Part shown: positions 28,529-38,271 of the stretch, in pieces
Numbering within the stretch: the first letter of the stretch is position 1
Layout of the letters: each line of letters begins with the position of its first letter
Source: Keguizhuia sedimenti
GTDB lineage: Bacteria; Pseudomonadota; Gammaproteobacteria; Burkholderiales; Burkholderiaceae_D
DNA length: 64,000 nucleotides
NCBI GenBank assembly: GCA_030715135.1
Contig: JAUYVH010000009.1
Location: 62,001-126,000, forward strand
Reading direction: 5' to 3'
Translations under genes and position numbers: made by a program
Notes under the pieces: model-generated
Database searches by the model: none
What the model was told of the DNA's origin: nothing
Seen by the model: the letters and a program-made list of their open reading frames with translations, nothing else

Positions 28529-28812
28529 AGATGCTCCTTCCTGTAGTAATTGAATGTAGGTAAAAACTGCTAGAGGAAAACTTGATTCCGTATTGGTAAA
28601 GCAAGTTTCTTGTCGGTTGGCGATTTGGCATGCTGAAACCGAACCGGCAATACTTATATAGACAGCAATTTCCGCAACTGGTGCGAATTTATATGCAGAA
28701 AGCACCTGTTTTTTGTTCAGGCGCAGGAGATTCATTCAATAGGAATAAGTGTCCGCTATTGTTACAGGAGAAGACCAATGCTTCGCCCGATCAATCCGTG
28801 CAGAACGTTTTA

Positions 28813-30846
28813 CTAGTTGGCCTCTACTGTTTGCTGCGAATTGATTCCGTTTTTTTGCCGCGATGGCCGCTGTTTTTCATGGGCGCTGAAAGTAATCTGG
28901 CATGGATCCGATGCCGGATTCGCTGCATCCCAAAGTGCAGTTGCCAGAATACTGACACCACTGGTCATGATGGCTGCGCCTATGCGCGCCAAAGCGCTTG
29001 GCGTGCCTCCGGGGTCGAGACCGATCACGGGCTTGCCGATTCTCCCGGCAATCTTCAGGTCACCGCCGGCGATGTTCGACACACCGAGGCTTACGCCTGA
29101 ACGCGCCCGCACCCGCCCGCGCAAATCCAGCGTCTGCTGCTTCAAGTCGACATAGCCGGAGGCAAGGAACTGACTCGCGTCGCTGCGTATTCCACCGATC
29201 GGTTCCGATGCCGCATGGCCTTTCTCAAAAGGCAGATAGGCACTCATGCAAGCCAGATTCACCTGATCTGCTTCAGTTGTGGAAAATACCGGAGCCAGGC
29301 CAATCAACCAGGTTTCGGCTTGCTGGATCTGTTTTGACTGAAGTTTCGCAGGACCCACACTGATATTGACCGGTCCGGTCAAGGATTCCGCCAGGTCTTT
29401 CATCGACAATCCGCTGGCCGAGAGCGAGGCTTTAATATCCATGGGGCCACCGCTGAGGGCAATCCGGTGTCCGCGTGCGGCAAGCCACTTTCCCAGGGAA
29501 ACCTTGTTCATTTCAAGATTCAGCTTCGCGGTGCGTCGGTTTCCTTCCAATGCCAAGCTGCCATGTGCGCGACCATCCAGCATGGAGAATGAAAACGCAT
29601 TGATCCTCAATAGCTTGTCATTAGCATCAACGTCGGCCTTCAAGTCTTTCAATTCAATACCCGAGCGCAGCTTGACGCGCTGGATGTGCAGTTCGGTTTT
29701 TCCTTTGATTTTCTGCAATCCCGAAACGGCTCGCCAGCCCAGTGGAGTGTCACGAAAGAGCTGGCCCGGTGGCTTCGGCGGAGGAGGCGGGCGGCCGAAA
29801 TCGCGCATTGTCTGTGTCCAGTCCAGGTGTTCGACTGCGAGACTGGCTCGATAATACGGTTTTGAACCCGCGACATGGACTTTGCCGTTTCCATTGATCT
29901 TCAGTTCTCCAATCTGGAATAGAAGATTGCTTGCCCGGATGTCGTTTTTGTCTTCCTCCAGCTCAACGCTTGCCTTGATCGGCGCAAGGTCGATGTCGGC
30001 AATTCCAAAGAATCGGAGTATTTCCCCAGCTGACTTGGCATCGAAATCCGCATTGAGCTTATGGTTCCGAAGGCTACCGCTTATCGGTATCGATCCTGAA
30101 ACCCCGAGTTGCGCGGACCTGAAAGACAATTCCATGGAACCATTGGAAACGGCACCTTCACGACCTATTCCGGACAGATCCTCGAACTTGGCTTTTAACT
30201 GGAGCGGAACTTCGTTGCGCAGAATCCTCGCATCCATGCGTACTTTGCGCAGGCCGGGATCGGCGTGTGCATGCAGTTCGCCGATTTGTAATTCACGCAG
30301 CGGTTCGGCATGCTTGGCATAGCGGATTCGCACGTTCTCAAGCTGCAGGGATGCCAGGCGCAAGGATGCGGAGGAGGAACTGCCCGTGTTTCGCCTAGCG
30401 GCAGGCGTTTGCATCTGCCAGTTTTTGCGGTTGTCGGATGAGTTTTCCAGATTTACAGACAAGCCCTTGATGGACAAAGCAACAGGCTCTACCTGGCCGC
30501 GCAATAAGGAAGTCAGGTTCAATCTTGCGGCCACCTCATCTGCGCGCAGGAAATAGGCTTCTTTGGCCCAGGAAGGATTGCCCAGCTCCGCATTCCTGAT
30601 CAGCACGGTCGGCAAAGGCTGGAATCGCAGCGACAAATCCTCAAGTTTCAGTTCGCGCCCCAGGCTGTTACTGACTCTTTCGCGAGCAAATGCTGAGAGA
30701 CGCTCGTCATTGAGCAGTAATTTGACGGCCGCGACTCCGGACAGCAGGAGCAATCCCAAAATTGCGAGGACTACAAAAATAATCTTCCGCCTGCGGGTCA
30801 TCTCCGTAGTGTTCTTTAGTGAGTTCTGAAGGGTTTGTCGGGGCAC
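28813..30846 (-). CDS. AsmA family envelope protein
   Basis: A 677-residue protein with an N-terminal membrane anchor (about residues 22-45, IIFVVLAILGLLLLSGVAAV) and the AsmA fold: VKLLLNDERLSAFARERVSN and LGRELKLEDLSLRFQPLPTV near the start, and the AsmA C-terminal region with LDLRGRVRARSGVS and LKIAGRIGKPVIGLD. AsmA-like proteins form long bridges in the periplasm and are implicated in lipid transport to the outer membrane. A second start at residue 16 (MTRRRK) is possible. It is not obviously in an operon. Confidence 0.85.
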   Translation of the reverse strand: MPRQTLQNSLKNTTEMTRRRKIIFVVLAILGLLLLSGVAAVKLLLNDERLSAFARERVSNSLGRELKLEDLSLRFQPLPTVLIRNAELGNPSWAKEAYFLRADEVAARLNLTSLLRGQVEPVALSIKGLSVNLENSSDNRKNWQMQTPAARRNTGSSSSASLRLASLQLENVRIRYAKHAEPLRELQIGELHAHADPGLRKVRMDARILRNEVPLQLKAKFEDLSGIGREGAVSNGSMELSFRSAQLGVSGSIPISGSLRNHKLNADFDAKSAGEILRFFGIADIDLAPIKASVELEEDKNDIRASNLLFQIGELKINGNGKVHVAGSKPYYRASLAVEHLDWTQTMRDFGRPPPPPKPPGQLFRDTPLGWRAVSGLQKIKGKTELHIQRVKLRSGIELKDLKADVDANDKLLRINAFSFSMLDGRAHGSLALEGNRRTAKLNLEMNKVSLGKWLAARGHRIALSGGPMDIKASLSASGLSMKDLAESLTGPVNISVGPAKLQSKQIQQAETWLIGLAPVFSTTEADQVNLACMSAYLPFEKGHAASEPIGGIRSDASQFLASGYVDLKQQTLDLRGRVRARSGVSLGVSNIAGGDLKIAGRIGKPVIGLDPGGTPSALARIGAAIMTSGVSILATALWDAANPASDPCQITFSAHEKQRPSRQKNGINSQQTVEAN

Positions 30847-30991
30847 GGTAATTTACTGACTGTCAGCTTATGGTGACGATCATAAGGTCTTTCCTTTCAA
30901 TCACGGCTTGCGCATACTGATTCTTTAATTCAGATCATGACAGGTCTTTACCAATGGTGGCGCGGCAGAATGCGTGAGAGAAAAGATTGGT

Positions 30992-31792
30992 TTATGCGCC
31001 GACGATCCAGCCTTCCAGCGGATCGAAATCGGGCAAACCGAAGGCTTGTTCACGACGCTGCCACGCCCATGCTGCAAGGATGCCGCACAGGCAGGCATCA
31101 AGCAAGTCACCGGTGGCATCCGAAATCAGGTCGTGGCGGAATGCACCGGCTTCAAGGCGTACGCCAAAGCGGTAATCGCCTTTTTCCAGGGTCTCGACAA
31201 TACGCTGGCGCGTTTCATAGCGCTCGGGGGTCTGCTTGGCGCGCTCGTCGCTTTTGTATGAGGAGCGGGTAATGGAACGCGCAACCAGTCCGGGATAGGC
31301 TTCCAGCGCAATACGGTCCGGGTCGCCGGAGTGAAGCGTGTAGACAGTCAGGCCTGCTTCCAGCAGCAGCGGTACGCCTGCATGCAGCATGTAGGCCACC
31401 GGCGGATTGACCCATTTCATCGGAGAGGACGAGCCGGCCGGGCCGTCCGTGGCGCGGTGTGCAAACTTATTGCCAACCGGCCGGGCGTCGCAGAATGTCT
31501 TGAAGGTCTGACGCAATTCGGCGCGCGACATGCCCGCCACATGGCGGATCATGTCTGCCCAATCCCGGGGCCAGCCCAGGTGTTCGATCAGTTCCCTGGG
31601 AAAAGAAAAAGGCAAGTCGAACGCGCCGAGCCAGGGGCCCGGCAGTTTAAGCCAGGCGCGAAAGGCCTCGAAGCTGTGCAGCGAAAGCAGCGAGGTGAGG
31701 ACATATGTGTCGCCGTCCAGCTGGCCTGTTGCGATCGTGATCCCCTTGCGCTTGCTCGGCGCAGAGGTGAAATCGATGCCATGCAGTTCCAT
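30992..31792 (-). CDS. DUF429 family protein
   Basis: A 266-residue protein of the DUF429 family, an RNase H-like fold of unknown activity. Motifs: GIDFTSAPSKRKGITIA at the start, LGAFDLPFSFPRELIEHLGW, YPGLVARSI and DATGDLLDACLCGILAAW near the end. The acidic residues (Asp in GIDF, GAFD and GDLLDA) are where an RNase H-fold active site would be. It begins 26 bases after the fghA stop on the same strand, so it is probably co-transcribed with the formaldehyde gene. Confidence 0.75.
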   Translation of the reverse strand: MELHGIDFTSAPSKRKGITIATGQLDGDTYVLTSLLSLHSFEAFRAWLKLPGPWLGAFDLPFSFPRELIEHLGWPRDWADMIRHVAGMSRAELRQTFKTFCDARPVGNKFAHRATDGPAGSSSPMKWVNPPVAYMLHAGVPLLLEAGLTVYTLHSGDPDRIALEAYPGLVARSITRSSYKSDERAKQTPERYETRQRIVETLEKGDYRFGVRLEAGAFRHDLISDATGDLLDACLCGILAAWAWQRREQAFGLPDFDPLEGWIVGA

Positions 31793-31818
31793 GCATCGCC
31801 CATCAAGTTCGATACAGC

Positions 31819-32661
31819 CTAGGCACTCAAAATGCGATGATGATAGGCGATATGGTCTTCCATGAAACTCATGATGAAGTAGTAGTTATGGTCATATCCG
31901 CTGTGGCGGCGCAAGCTCAGATGCTGGCCTGCCTTGATGCAGGCTGCCTCGAAGTGATGCGGCAGCAGTTGCACATCCAGGAACTGGTCTTCCAGGCCCT
32001 GGTCGATCAGGATGCCCTGAGGGAAGGGGTTTTGGCGCTGCTTCATCAGTTCGCTGGCATCGTACTGGTGCCAGTCCGCGATATTGGAACCCAGATAGCT
32101 GGAAAATGCCTTCTGTCCCCATGGGCATTGCGATGGAGCGGTAACGGGAGCGAATGCGGAAACTGATTTATAGATATCCGGGTTCTTCAGCGCCAGAACG
32201 AGCGCGCCATGTCCGCCCATCGAATGGCCGAATATGCCCATGCGGTCAGGCAGGGCAGGGAAGTTCTGTACGATGGTGTCACGCAATTCCTGCACGACAT
32301 AAGAGTACATCTTGAAATGCCTGGACCAGGGTTCCTGGGTCGCATCGACATAGAAACTGGCGGCAGTGCCGAAATCCCAGCTATCGTTTTCGCCGGGAAA
32401 CCCGGTATTGCGCGGACTGGTGTCCGGTGAAACGAGCATCATGCCGTATTGCGCGGCGAAGCGCTGCGCATTGGCCTTGATCATGAACGTTTCCTCGGTA
32501 CAGGTCAGGCCAGCCAGATAGAACAGCACCGGCACTTTTTGATGTTTGGCTTGCGGCGGTTGATAAACCGAGAAACGCATCGGCGTTCCGGTTACCGTGG
32601 ATACGTGTCGATAAAAACCTTGTACGCCGTCGTAGCAGCGATGTTCACTGATGACTCTCAC
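31819..32661 (-). CDS. fghA: S-formylglutathione hydrolase
   Basis: Hydrolyses S-formylglutathione to formate and glutathione, the second step of glutathione-dependent formaldehyde oxidation. The 280-residue alpha/beta hydrolase has the nucleophile elbow GHSMGGHGAL, the oxyanion region FYLAGLTCTEETF, SPDTSPRN and the final His in HSGYDHNYYFI. The length is typical. It is downstream of frmA on the same strand with a 220-base gap, and upstream of the DUF429 gene. Confidence 0.93.
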   Translation of the reverse strand: MRVISEHRCYDGVQGFYRHVSTVTGTPMRFSVYQPPQAKHQKVPVLFYLAGLTCTEETFMIKANAQRFAAQYGMMLVSPDTSPRNTGFPGENDSWDFGTAASFYVDATQEPWSRHFKMYSYVVQELRDTIVQNFPALPDRMGIFGHSMGGHGALVLALKNPDIYKSVSAFAPVTAPSQCPWGQKAFSSYLGSNIADWHQYDASELMKQRQNPFPQGILIDQGLEDQFLDVQLLPHHFEAACIKAGQHLSLRRHSGYDHNYYFIMSFMEDHIAYHHRILSA

Positions 32662-32881
32662 TGGTGTTCCTGTTCGATCTGGCTATCTGAAATCTGCCTT
32701 TAAGTTGACTGATGCCCCTTGATTTGCCTGCAAGCCCAATGGCCTGGACTGCCGCATATGCCACCAGCATTGAATCGGCTTTTTAAGCGATGGCCGCTGA
32801 AGCGATAAACGGCCGGCAGCGAAGCGCCGGAGATTGTATATCCGATTGCGCCAATCCGCTATTCCAGGCACGGATTTCAAG

Positions 32882-33988
32882 CTAGTAAATCACCACTGAA
32901 CGGATCGATTCGCCACTTTTCATCAAATCGAATCCTTCATTGATTCGCTCAAGCGGAAGCGTATGCGTAATCAGGTCGTCGATGTTGAGCTTGCCTTCCA
33001 TGTACCAGTCGACAATTTTCGGAACATCCGTGCGGCCGCGCGCGCCGCCGAATGCCGATCCTTTCCATACCCGCCCAGTGACCAACTGGAAGGGGCGGGT
33101 GCTGATTTCCTGTCCCGCAGCCGCGACGCCGATAATCACGGACTGGCCCCAGCCTTTGTGGCAGCACTCCAGCGCCTGCCGCATGGTCGTGACATTGCCC
33201 ACGCATTCGAAGCTGTAGTCGGCGCCGCCGTCGGTCAGGCTGATGATGCTGTCAACTATATTCTGTTCATTATTCGGGTTCAGGAAATGGGTCATGCCGA
33301 ACTTGCGCGCCATCGCCTCGCGCGCAGGATTCAGGTCTACACCGATGATCTTGTCGGCGCCGACCATGCGCGCAGCCTGGATCACGTTCAGGCCTATGCC
33401 GCCGAGGCCGAACACAACGACATTGGCACCGGCTTCCACCTTGGCGGTAAACAGCACGGCACCTACGCCGGTTGTGACGCCGCAGCCGATATAGCAGACC
33501 TTGTCGAAGGGCGCGTCACTGCGGATTTTGGCGAGCGCGATTTCCGGCACCACCACATAATTGGAAAACGTCGATGTGCCCATGTAGTGAAAAATCGGTT
33601 TGCCATCGAGCGAGAAGCGGCTGGTCGCATCCGGCATGAGGCCGCGGCCTTGGGTGGAGCGGATAGCCTGGCACAGGTTGGTTTTCCGGGACAGGCAGAA
33701 TTTGCACTGGCGGCATTCCGGCGTGTAGAGCGGAATGACATGGTCGTCTTTTTTGAGCGTTTTGACGTCGGGGCCGACATCGACAACGACGCCGGCGCCT
33801 TCATGGCCCAGGATCGCCGGAAAAATTCCTTCCGGGTCGGCGCCGGACAAGGTGTAATAATCGGTATGGCAGATGCCGGTTGCCTTGATTTCAACCAGCA
33901 CTTCGCCGGCTTTGGGACCTTCGAGATCCACCTCTTCAATGGTGAGCGGCGCTCCCGATTTCCATGCAACTGCGGCTTTGGTCTTCAT
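32882..33988 (-). CDS. frmA: S-(hydroxymethyl)glutathione dehydrogenase / class III alcohol dehydrogenase
   Basis: Oxidises the adduct of formaldehyde and glutathione with NAD, the first step of the pathway completed by FghA. The 368-residue zinc enzyme shows the catalytic-zinc Cys in ATGICHTDYYTLSGADP, GHEGAGVV, the structural-zinc cluster ECRQCKFCLSRKTNLC and the Rossmann loop VFGLGGIGLNVIQ. No FrmR-type repressor gene is next to it, so control is unclear. minCDE lies upstream, separated by a likely terminator. Confidence 0.95.
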   Translation of the reverse strand: MKTKAAVAWKSGAPLTIEEVDLEGPKAGEVLVEIKATGICHTDYYTLSGADPEGIFPAILGHEGAGVVVDVGPDVKTLKKDDHVIPLYTPECRQCKFCLSRKTNLCQAIRSTQGRGLMPDATSRFSLDGKPIFHYMGTSTFSNYVVVPEIALAKIRSDAPFDKVCYIGCGVTTGVGAVLFTAKVEAGANVVVFGLGGIGLNVIQAARMVGADKIIGVDLNPAREAMARKFGMTHFLNPNNEQNIVDSIISLTDGGADYSFECVGNVTTMRQALECCHKGWGQSVIIGVAAAGQEISTRPFQLVTGRVWKGSAFGGARGRTDVPKIVDWYMEGKLNIDDLITHTLPLERINEGFDLMKSGESIRSVVIY

Positions 33989-34039
33989 GCCTTGTCCTCG
34001 CTATGAAATGAATGTTGATCGAATTACATGACATCATAG

Positions 34040-34058
34040 CGAAAAAGGCCAGCGCCTT
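34040..34058 (-). terminator. Probable terminator of the minCDE operon
   Basis: On the minus strand, AAGGC-GCTG-GCCTT forms a short stem followed by TTTTTC, about 50 bases after the minE stop. Confidence 0.5.
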
Positions 34059-34107
34059 CCGGACTCGGACAAATCCGTGCCCAAAGGAAATGCAATACGG
34101 ATGGATA

Positions 34108-34371
34108 CTAGTTTTTCAGCGCGACATCAGGTAATACCACGTTCACATCGAGCACTTCCAGATTGCCTTGCCGGTCCAGGGAAATCTTGATGTCGTCCGC
34201 ATTGACCTTGCAGTACTTGGAAATCACGCCGATCAATTCCTTGTGCAGCGCCGGCAAAAAATCCGGGCCGTCCATGCCATTTCGTTCGCGGGCAATGATG
34301 ACCTGCAAGCGCTCTTTGGCTGCGCTGGCGGTCTTCGGTTTGGTATTGAATAAAAACGATAAGAGGGCCAT
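34108..34371 (-). CDS. minE: Cell division topological specificity factor MinE
   Basis: Drives the pole-to-pole oscillation of MinCD so that division occurs at midcell. The 87-residue protein starts at 34371 with the membrane-binding helix MALLSFLFNTKPKTA, then the MinD-activating region AKERLQVIIARERNG and the topological domain KYCKVNADDIKISLDRQ. The ATG is one base after the minD stop, showing coupling; an upstream in-frame ATG inside minD is not used in this reading. Confidence 0.95.
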   Translation of the reverse strand: MALLSFLFNTKPKTASAAKERLQVIIARERNGMDGPDFLPALHKELIGVISKYCKVNADDIKISLDRQGNLEVLDVNVVLPDVALKN

Positions 34372-34372
34372 C

Positions 34373-35188
34373 TTATTTCCCCTTGAAGATGCGCTGCAGC
34401 AGTCCCGGCTTCTCATAAGTAGTGAAGCGCAAGGGGACTGTCTCGCCTAGAAAACGTGCGACGACATCCTTGTAGGCTTCCGAGACGTCACTGCCTTCGA
34501 TGTGGATCGCCGGATTGCCCTGGTTCGAAGCATGCAATACGGATTCTGATTCAGGGATGATGCCGATCAGCGGAATGCGCAGGATTTCCTGCACGTCGGT
34601 ATAGGAAAGCATCTCGCCAGCCTCGACACGCTTGGGGACATAACGGGTGACCAGCAGGTGCTCCTTGACCGGCTCGTCACCCTTCAAGGCGCGCCGGGAC
34701 TTTGCCTGGATAATACCCAGAATGCGGTCTGAATCACGTACCGAGGAAACCTCGGGATTGGTGACGATCACCGCTTCGTCCGCAAAGGTCAGCGCCATGA
34801 CTGCGCCATGCTCGATGCCGGCAGGCGAATCGCAAATAATGTATTCGAAGCCCATCTTTGAGAGGTCGTTCAAGACTTTTTCCACGCCTTCTTCAGTCAG
34901 CGCATCCTTGTCGCGGGTCTGGGAGGCGGGAAGGACAAACAGGTTCTCGCAATGCTTGTCCTTGATGAGAGCTTGATTCAGAGTGGCTTCGCCGTTGACG
35001 ACATTGATCAGGTCGTACACTACACGTCGTTCACAGCCCATGATCAGGTCGAGGTTACGCAGGCCGACGTCAAAATCGATGACCGCGGTTTTGTGACCGC
35101 GCAAAGCCAGACCAGAGGCAAAGCTGGCGCTGGACGTCGTTTTCCCTACGCCGCCCTTGCCGGACGTTACGACAATGATTTTTGCCAC
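34373..35188 (-). CDS. minD: Septum-site determining ATPase MinD
   Basis: Membrane-cycling ATPase that recruits MinC and is released by MinE. The 271-residue protein has the deviant Walker A SGKGGVGKTTSSASF, the switch region FDVGLRNLDLIMGCERR, Walker B YIICDSPAGIEHGA, and a C-terminal amphipathic membrane helix (PGLLQRIFKGK). It is central in minCDE, with minC 26 bases upstream. Confidence 0.96.
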   Translation of the reverse strand: MAKIIVVTSGKGGVGKTTSSASFASGLALRGHKTAVIDFDVGLRNLDLIMGCERRVVYDLINVVNGEATLNQALIKDKHCENLFVLPASQTRDKDALTEEGVEKVLNDLSKMGFEYIICDSPAGIEHGAVMALTFADEAVIVTNPEVSSVRDSDRILGIIQAKSRRALKGDEPVKEHLLVTRYVPKRVEAGEMLSYTDVQEILRIPLIGIIPESESVLHASNQGNPAIHIEGSDVSEAYKDVVARFLGETVPLRFTTYEKPGLLQRIFKGK

Positions 35189-35214
35189 GAACTTACTCCT
35201 TTAATAATCAAAAA

Positions 35215-35988
35215 TTACGAACGCACAGCCGCACTCATGGAAAGCAAATCGAGCCGGTCGCCGGTCAGGCGTACTTGTGCAGGGCGCTGCGCAATATTGT
35301 CAGGCAGGCCATTTTCAAACGTGCGATAAATGCCGGCAATCGACAGCAGTTCCGCTTCCATGCTCATGGCGAAGATTCTCGCTCCGTCGTTGCCGCTGGC
35401 CCCGGCCAGCGCCCGTCCGCGCAACGGAGCATAAACGTGAATGCTGCCATCCGCAATGATTTCGGCGCCGTTGTTGACGGCAGCCGTAACAACCAGATCA
35501 CATCCTTGGGCATATATCCGCTGCCCGGCCCTGACTGGGGTATCGATGATCATTGTGCTTCGGGTCGATGCTGCTGCGCTTTGCAATGCTGGTTGCGCCG
35601 GCGCTGCAGGCGCAGGCCTGGAGGCTGGGGCTTGTGGTTCCTCAGGCTGCGGTACCGGACGAGATGGTGGAACAGAGTCGATACCCAGTCCATGAGCCAG
35701 AATATCGCTTTCCATGGAAGAGGGTGCATTGCGCACGGCGATCACGTTGAGGCTATATGCCTTGAACAGCGCAATTAATGCCGGCCAGTCGATTGATTGT
35801 CCCGCGAGGTCCACATCCGCAAAATCGATGATGGTAAATTCGTTGTCGAAATAATCCGGAGCACCACCTGTCATATCCTGCAAGGCTGATTTCAGGACAT
35901 TCATATCGAGCTCGCGCAAGATGGCGGAAACAGCAACGACAGTGGAGATCTTGATCTCAATCGGCTTGCGAACTAGATTTTTCGACAT
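35215..35988 (-). CDS. minC: Septum formation inhibitor MinC
   Basis: Inhibits FtsZ polymerisation away from midcell. In this 257-residue protein the N-terminal FtsZ-interacting domain (about 1-105) is followed by a Pro/Ala-rich linker ([20 protein letters not shown], roughly 110-150), longer than in E. coli. The C-terminal beta-helix domain that binds MinD has [17 protein letters not shown] and [19 protein letters not shown]. It is first in minCDE. Confidence 0.93.
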   Translation of the reverse strand: MSKNLVRKPIEIKISTVVAVSAILRELDMNVLKSALQDMTGGAPDYFDNEFTIIDFADVDLAGQSIDWPALIALFKAYSLNVIAVRNAPSSMESDILAHGLGIDSVPPSRPVPQPEEPQAPASRPAPAAPAQPALQSAAASTRSTMIIDTPVRAGQRIYAQGCDLVVTAAVNNGAEIIADGSIHVYAPLRGRALAGASGNDGARIFAMSMEAELLSIAGIYRTFENGLPDNIAQRPAQVRLTGDRLDLLSMSAAVRS

Positions 35989-36025
35989 AGGGGCGGCTCA
36001 CACGTCATGGCACTTTTCGCACGGG

Positions 36026-36055
36026 TTGATATTTGCTCGACCATGCAAAATTCAA
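36026..36055 (-). promoter_or_regulatory. Candidate promoter of minCDE
   Basis: On the minus strand TTGAAT (36050-36055) and TATCAA (36026-36031) with an 18-base spacer, about 38 bases before the minC start. The hexamers are only moderate matches. Confidence 0.3.
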
Positions 36056-36074
36056 AAGATTTGAACAGCAAACG

Positions 36075-36103
36075 AAACGGGCCGCATGAAGGCGGCCCAG
36101 TTT
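36075..36103 (-). terminator. Hairpin upstream of minC, possible terminator
   Basis: GGGCCGC (36079-36085) and GCGGCCC (36092-36098) form a 7-bp GC stem with loop ATGAAG, extendable by AAAC/GTTT past one bulged base. T runs are short on both sides. It may stop transcription coming from the EAL gene before the minC promoter. Confidence 0.4.
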
Positions 36104-36561
36104 GCCTGATCGTTGCATTGAACAATTGGATCAAAGAGAGAATCAATCAGGCATTCGTTAAGCGATGCGCCGTATTATAACCTTGGATTTTCAAGAGTTT
36201 CCAAACTTCAAGCTGTTTGCAACAGCAATTGCGTGGAGTATTGGCGCAATGGCACCGATTGTTGAAAGATCGGCATGGAGCATAATCCAGCGACGCTTAT
36301 ACGGATGATGTCAATCGTTCAAGCTGGCTTGACCTGCCCTGCCCGGCCAACGTTAGGGGGGCGTGGCGTTATGACATCTAATCAAATTGCAAGCGCGGAA
36401 AATCTGATCCTTACAGCCATTTCTGCGATGCAGTGCATCGGTGGATCTCAACATGCGTTAACTGATTGCCGAAATGGGGATTGCGACCTGCCCGATATTT
36501 TTTCTTGCAAGTGCAGTTCAAGAATATGTCGGCTCCTGGCGTGGCCCGGAGATCAAGCCAT

Positions 36562-38271
36562 TCAATGAAGTATCTTCTTGAGCACGGTACTGAGCATGGC
36601 AGGCTTTCCGAAATGGTAGCCCTGTCCCATCGTGACGCCAAGATCGCGCAGCATCACGACCGTTTCTTCATCTTCTACCCATTCGGCGATAACGCTCAAT
36701 CCGAACACTTTTGAGATTTCGACCATTGCGCGAACGAAGACTTGGTCGTGCGGGTTCTTTGTCAGCTTGACAATGAAAGACCCGTCGAGCTTCAGGTAGT
36801 CAAAATCCAGTTCCTTGATGTAGTAGAACGAGGAGAAGCCTACTCCGAAATCATCGAGCGCAAACCGGCAACCGAGGCTCTTTATCTTTTGTACGAAGTG
36901 CCTGACGTCGCCGATATTGAAAAAGGCGGCGGTTTCGGTCAATTCGAATATCAGGCGGCGCGGATCAATCCCGGCCGCCAGAACCCGGTTTTCGATAAAC
37001 TGAAGCAAATCCGGGTCGCCGATCGATTTGCCGGAGAGGTTGATCGCAACGCACGCATCTTCGGGTATGCGTTTGATGTCTTCCAGGCATAGTTCGATAA
37101 TGGCCTGGTCGAGCCGCCTGATAAGGCCGAATACTTCGCATGTTTTAACCAGTTCGCCGGTCATGCAGAAACTGCCTTTGTCGTCCAGGACGCGCAGCAA
37201 GGCTTCATAATGGTTGAGCTCGCCCGTGACAAGATTTACGACGGGCTGGTAATGCATAACGATTCGACTATGGTCGTTTAATGCTGCGCGTGCCAGTGAA
37301 AGCGTGTTCAATTGGTGAGCGAGCTCGCGCTTATGGATTTCATCCGCCTCGCTGTATATATGGATTTGACCCAGGCTGTGTTCACGGGCCAGATGCAAAG
37401 CGAAGTCCGCGCGATTGAATAAATCCTCAACCTCCAGATTTTTTCCTGAACATGCACCGCCGATCACAAGATTCAGGCTGAATGCTTCGCCGGTGAGTAC
37501 CATCTTGGATTCTTCGACGGTTGTCGCGATGCTTCGCGCTCTTTCTTCCAATTGCGCCTGGGTGACGTTTTCAAGGTAAATTGCAAACAGATCCCCGCCA
37601 ATGCGCGCAAGGATATCGGACGGCCGTACCAATCTGGTCAATATGCTTGCTGCGAATTGCAATACCTTGTTTCCGGCCGGCCTGCCGTAGCTATGATTGA
37701 TATGGTTGAGACCGGAAACCTTGATCAGTAAAAGTGCTCCCGCTCCAGGAGCAGAAGCGGCAAGCTGCGGGCGTTCATCCAGGCGCCGCATGAATTCGCT
37801 TTTATTGATGAGATTGGTAAGTGGATCAATGCGTCTCTGCTTATCCGCTCTATGGGCGCGGTCCTGATCGCTTTTATATTTCTCCATGACCTCCGTGACC
37901 GTCTCTCGAAGGTGCTCGAAACGCAGAGGTTTAATCAGGTAACCGTATGCACCAAGACGCATGGAGGCGATGGCATGTTCCGCGTCATTATGATTGGTCG
38001 ACATGATGAAGAGCGGAGCATGAGGATGGGATCGGGCGGTATTCAATAATTCCAGTCCATCCATCCCGGGCATGGCAATATCGCACAATACTAGATCAAT
38101 TTGTTGTTGATCGATCATCCGTAGCGCTTCTTCGGCATTGCTAGCGGTTTTGACCGAAAAGCCCAATTTTTCCAGCATTGCTTTTCCAAGCAAACGTTCA
38201 ACCAAGCCGTCATCTACCACGATAGCATGCTTTGATGGCCGGCCTTCTTCCATTATTTGCGGATTTACCAT
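36562..38271 (-). CDS. Response regulator with REC, degenerate GGDEF and EAL domains
   Basis: A 569-residue cyclic-di-GMP signalling protein. The receiver (about 14-130) has VVDDG, phospho-Asp in VLCDIAMPGMDGLE and Lys in LIKPL. The GGDEF domain reads RIGGDLFAIYL, so the catalytic Glu is Leu, while an inhibitory-site RxxD (RPSD) is kept five residues before it. The EAL domain keeps YEALLR, INLS, ELTE, DDFG, KLDG, the Glu of AEWVE and the later Gln, so phosphodiesterase activity is plausible. I infer that the GGDLF domain senses c-di-GMP or GTP rather than making it. No cognate kinase is adjacent. Confidence 0.88.
   Translation of the reverse strand: MVNPQIMEEGRPSKHAIVVDDGLVERLLGKAMLEKLGFSVKTASNAEEALRMIDQQQIDLVLCDIAMPGMDGLELLNTARSHPHAPLFIMSTNHNDAEHAIASMRLGAYGYLIKPLRFEHLRETVTEVMEKYKSDQDRAHRADKQRRIDPLTNLINKSEFMRRLDERPQLAASAPGAGALLLIKVSGLNHINHSYGRPAGNKVLQFAASILTRLVRPSDILARIGGDLFAIYLENVTQAQLEERARSIATTVEESKMVLTGEAFSLNLVIGGACSGKNLEVEDLFNRADFALHLAREHSLGQIHIYSEADEIHKRELAHQLNTLSLARAALNDHSRIVMHYQPVVNLVTGELNHYEALLRVLDDKGSFCMTGELVKTCEVFGLIRRLDQAIIELCLEDIKRIPEDACVAINLSGKSIGDPDLLQFIENRVLAAGIDPRRLIFELTETAAFFNIGDVRHFVQKIKSLGCRFALDDFGVGFSSFYYIKELDFDYLKLDGSFIVKLTKNPHDQVFVRAMVEISKVFGLSVIAEWVEDEETVVMLRDLGVTMGQGYHFGKPAMLSTVLKKILH

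Larger units (their letters stand above)
35989..36561. other. Intergenic region between the GGDEF/EAL gene and minC
   Basis: About 570 bases. It holds a candidate minC promoter and a GC-rich hairpin, listed separately. A plus-strand open frame at 36371-36568 (65 residues, six Cys, weak AGGGGGG upstream) overlaps the end of the convergent gene and matches nothing I know, so I do not call it. Confidence 0.45.

Noticed and set aside
32963-34006. 347-codon plus-strand open frame opposite frmA
   Set aside because: A shadow of the alcohol dehydrogenase gene; its translation is His/Ala-rich with no family resemblance.
36371-36568. 65-residue Cys-rich plus-strand frame with a purine-rich upstream stretch
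   Set aside because: It overlaps the end of the convergent EAL gene, has no promoter or terminator and no recognisable relatives; evidence is too thin.
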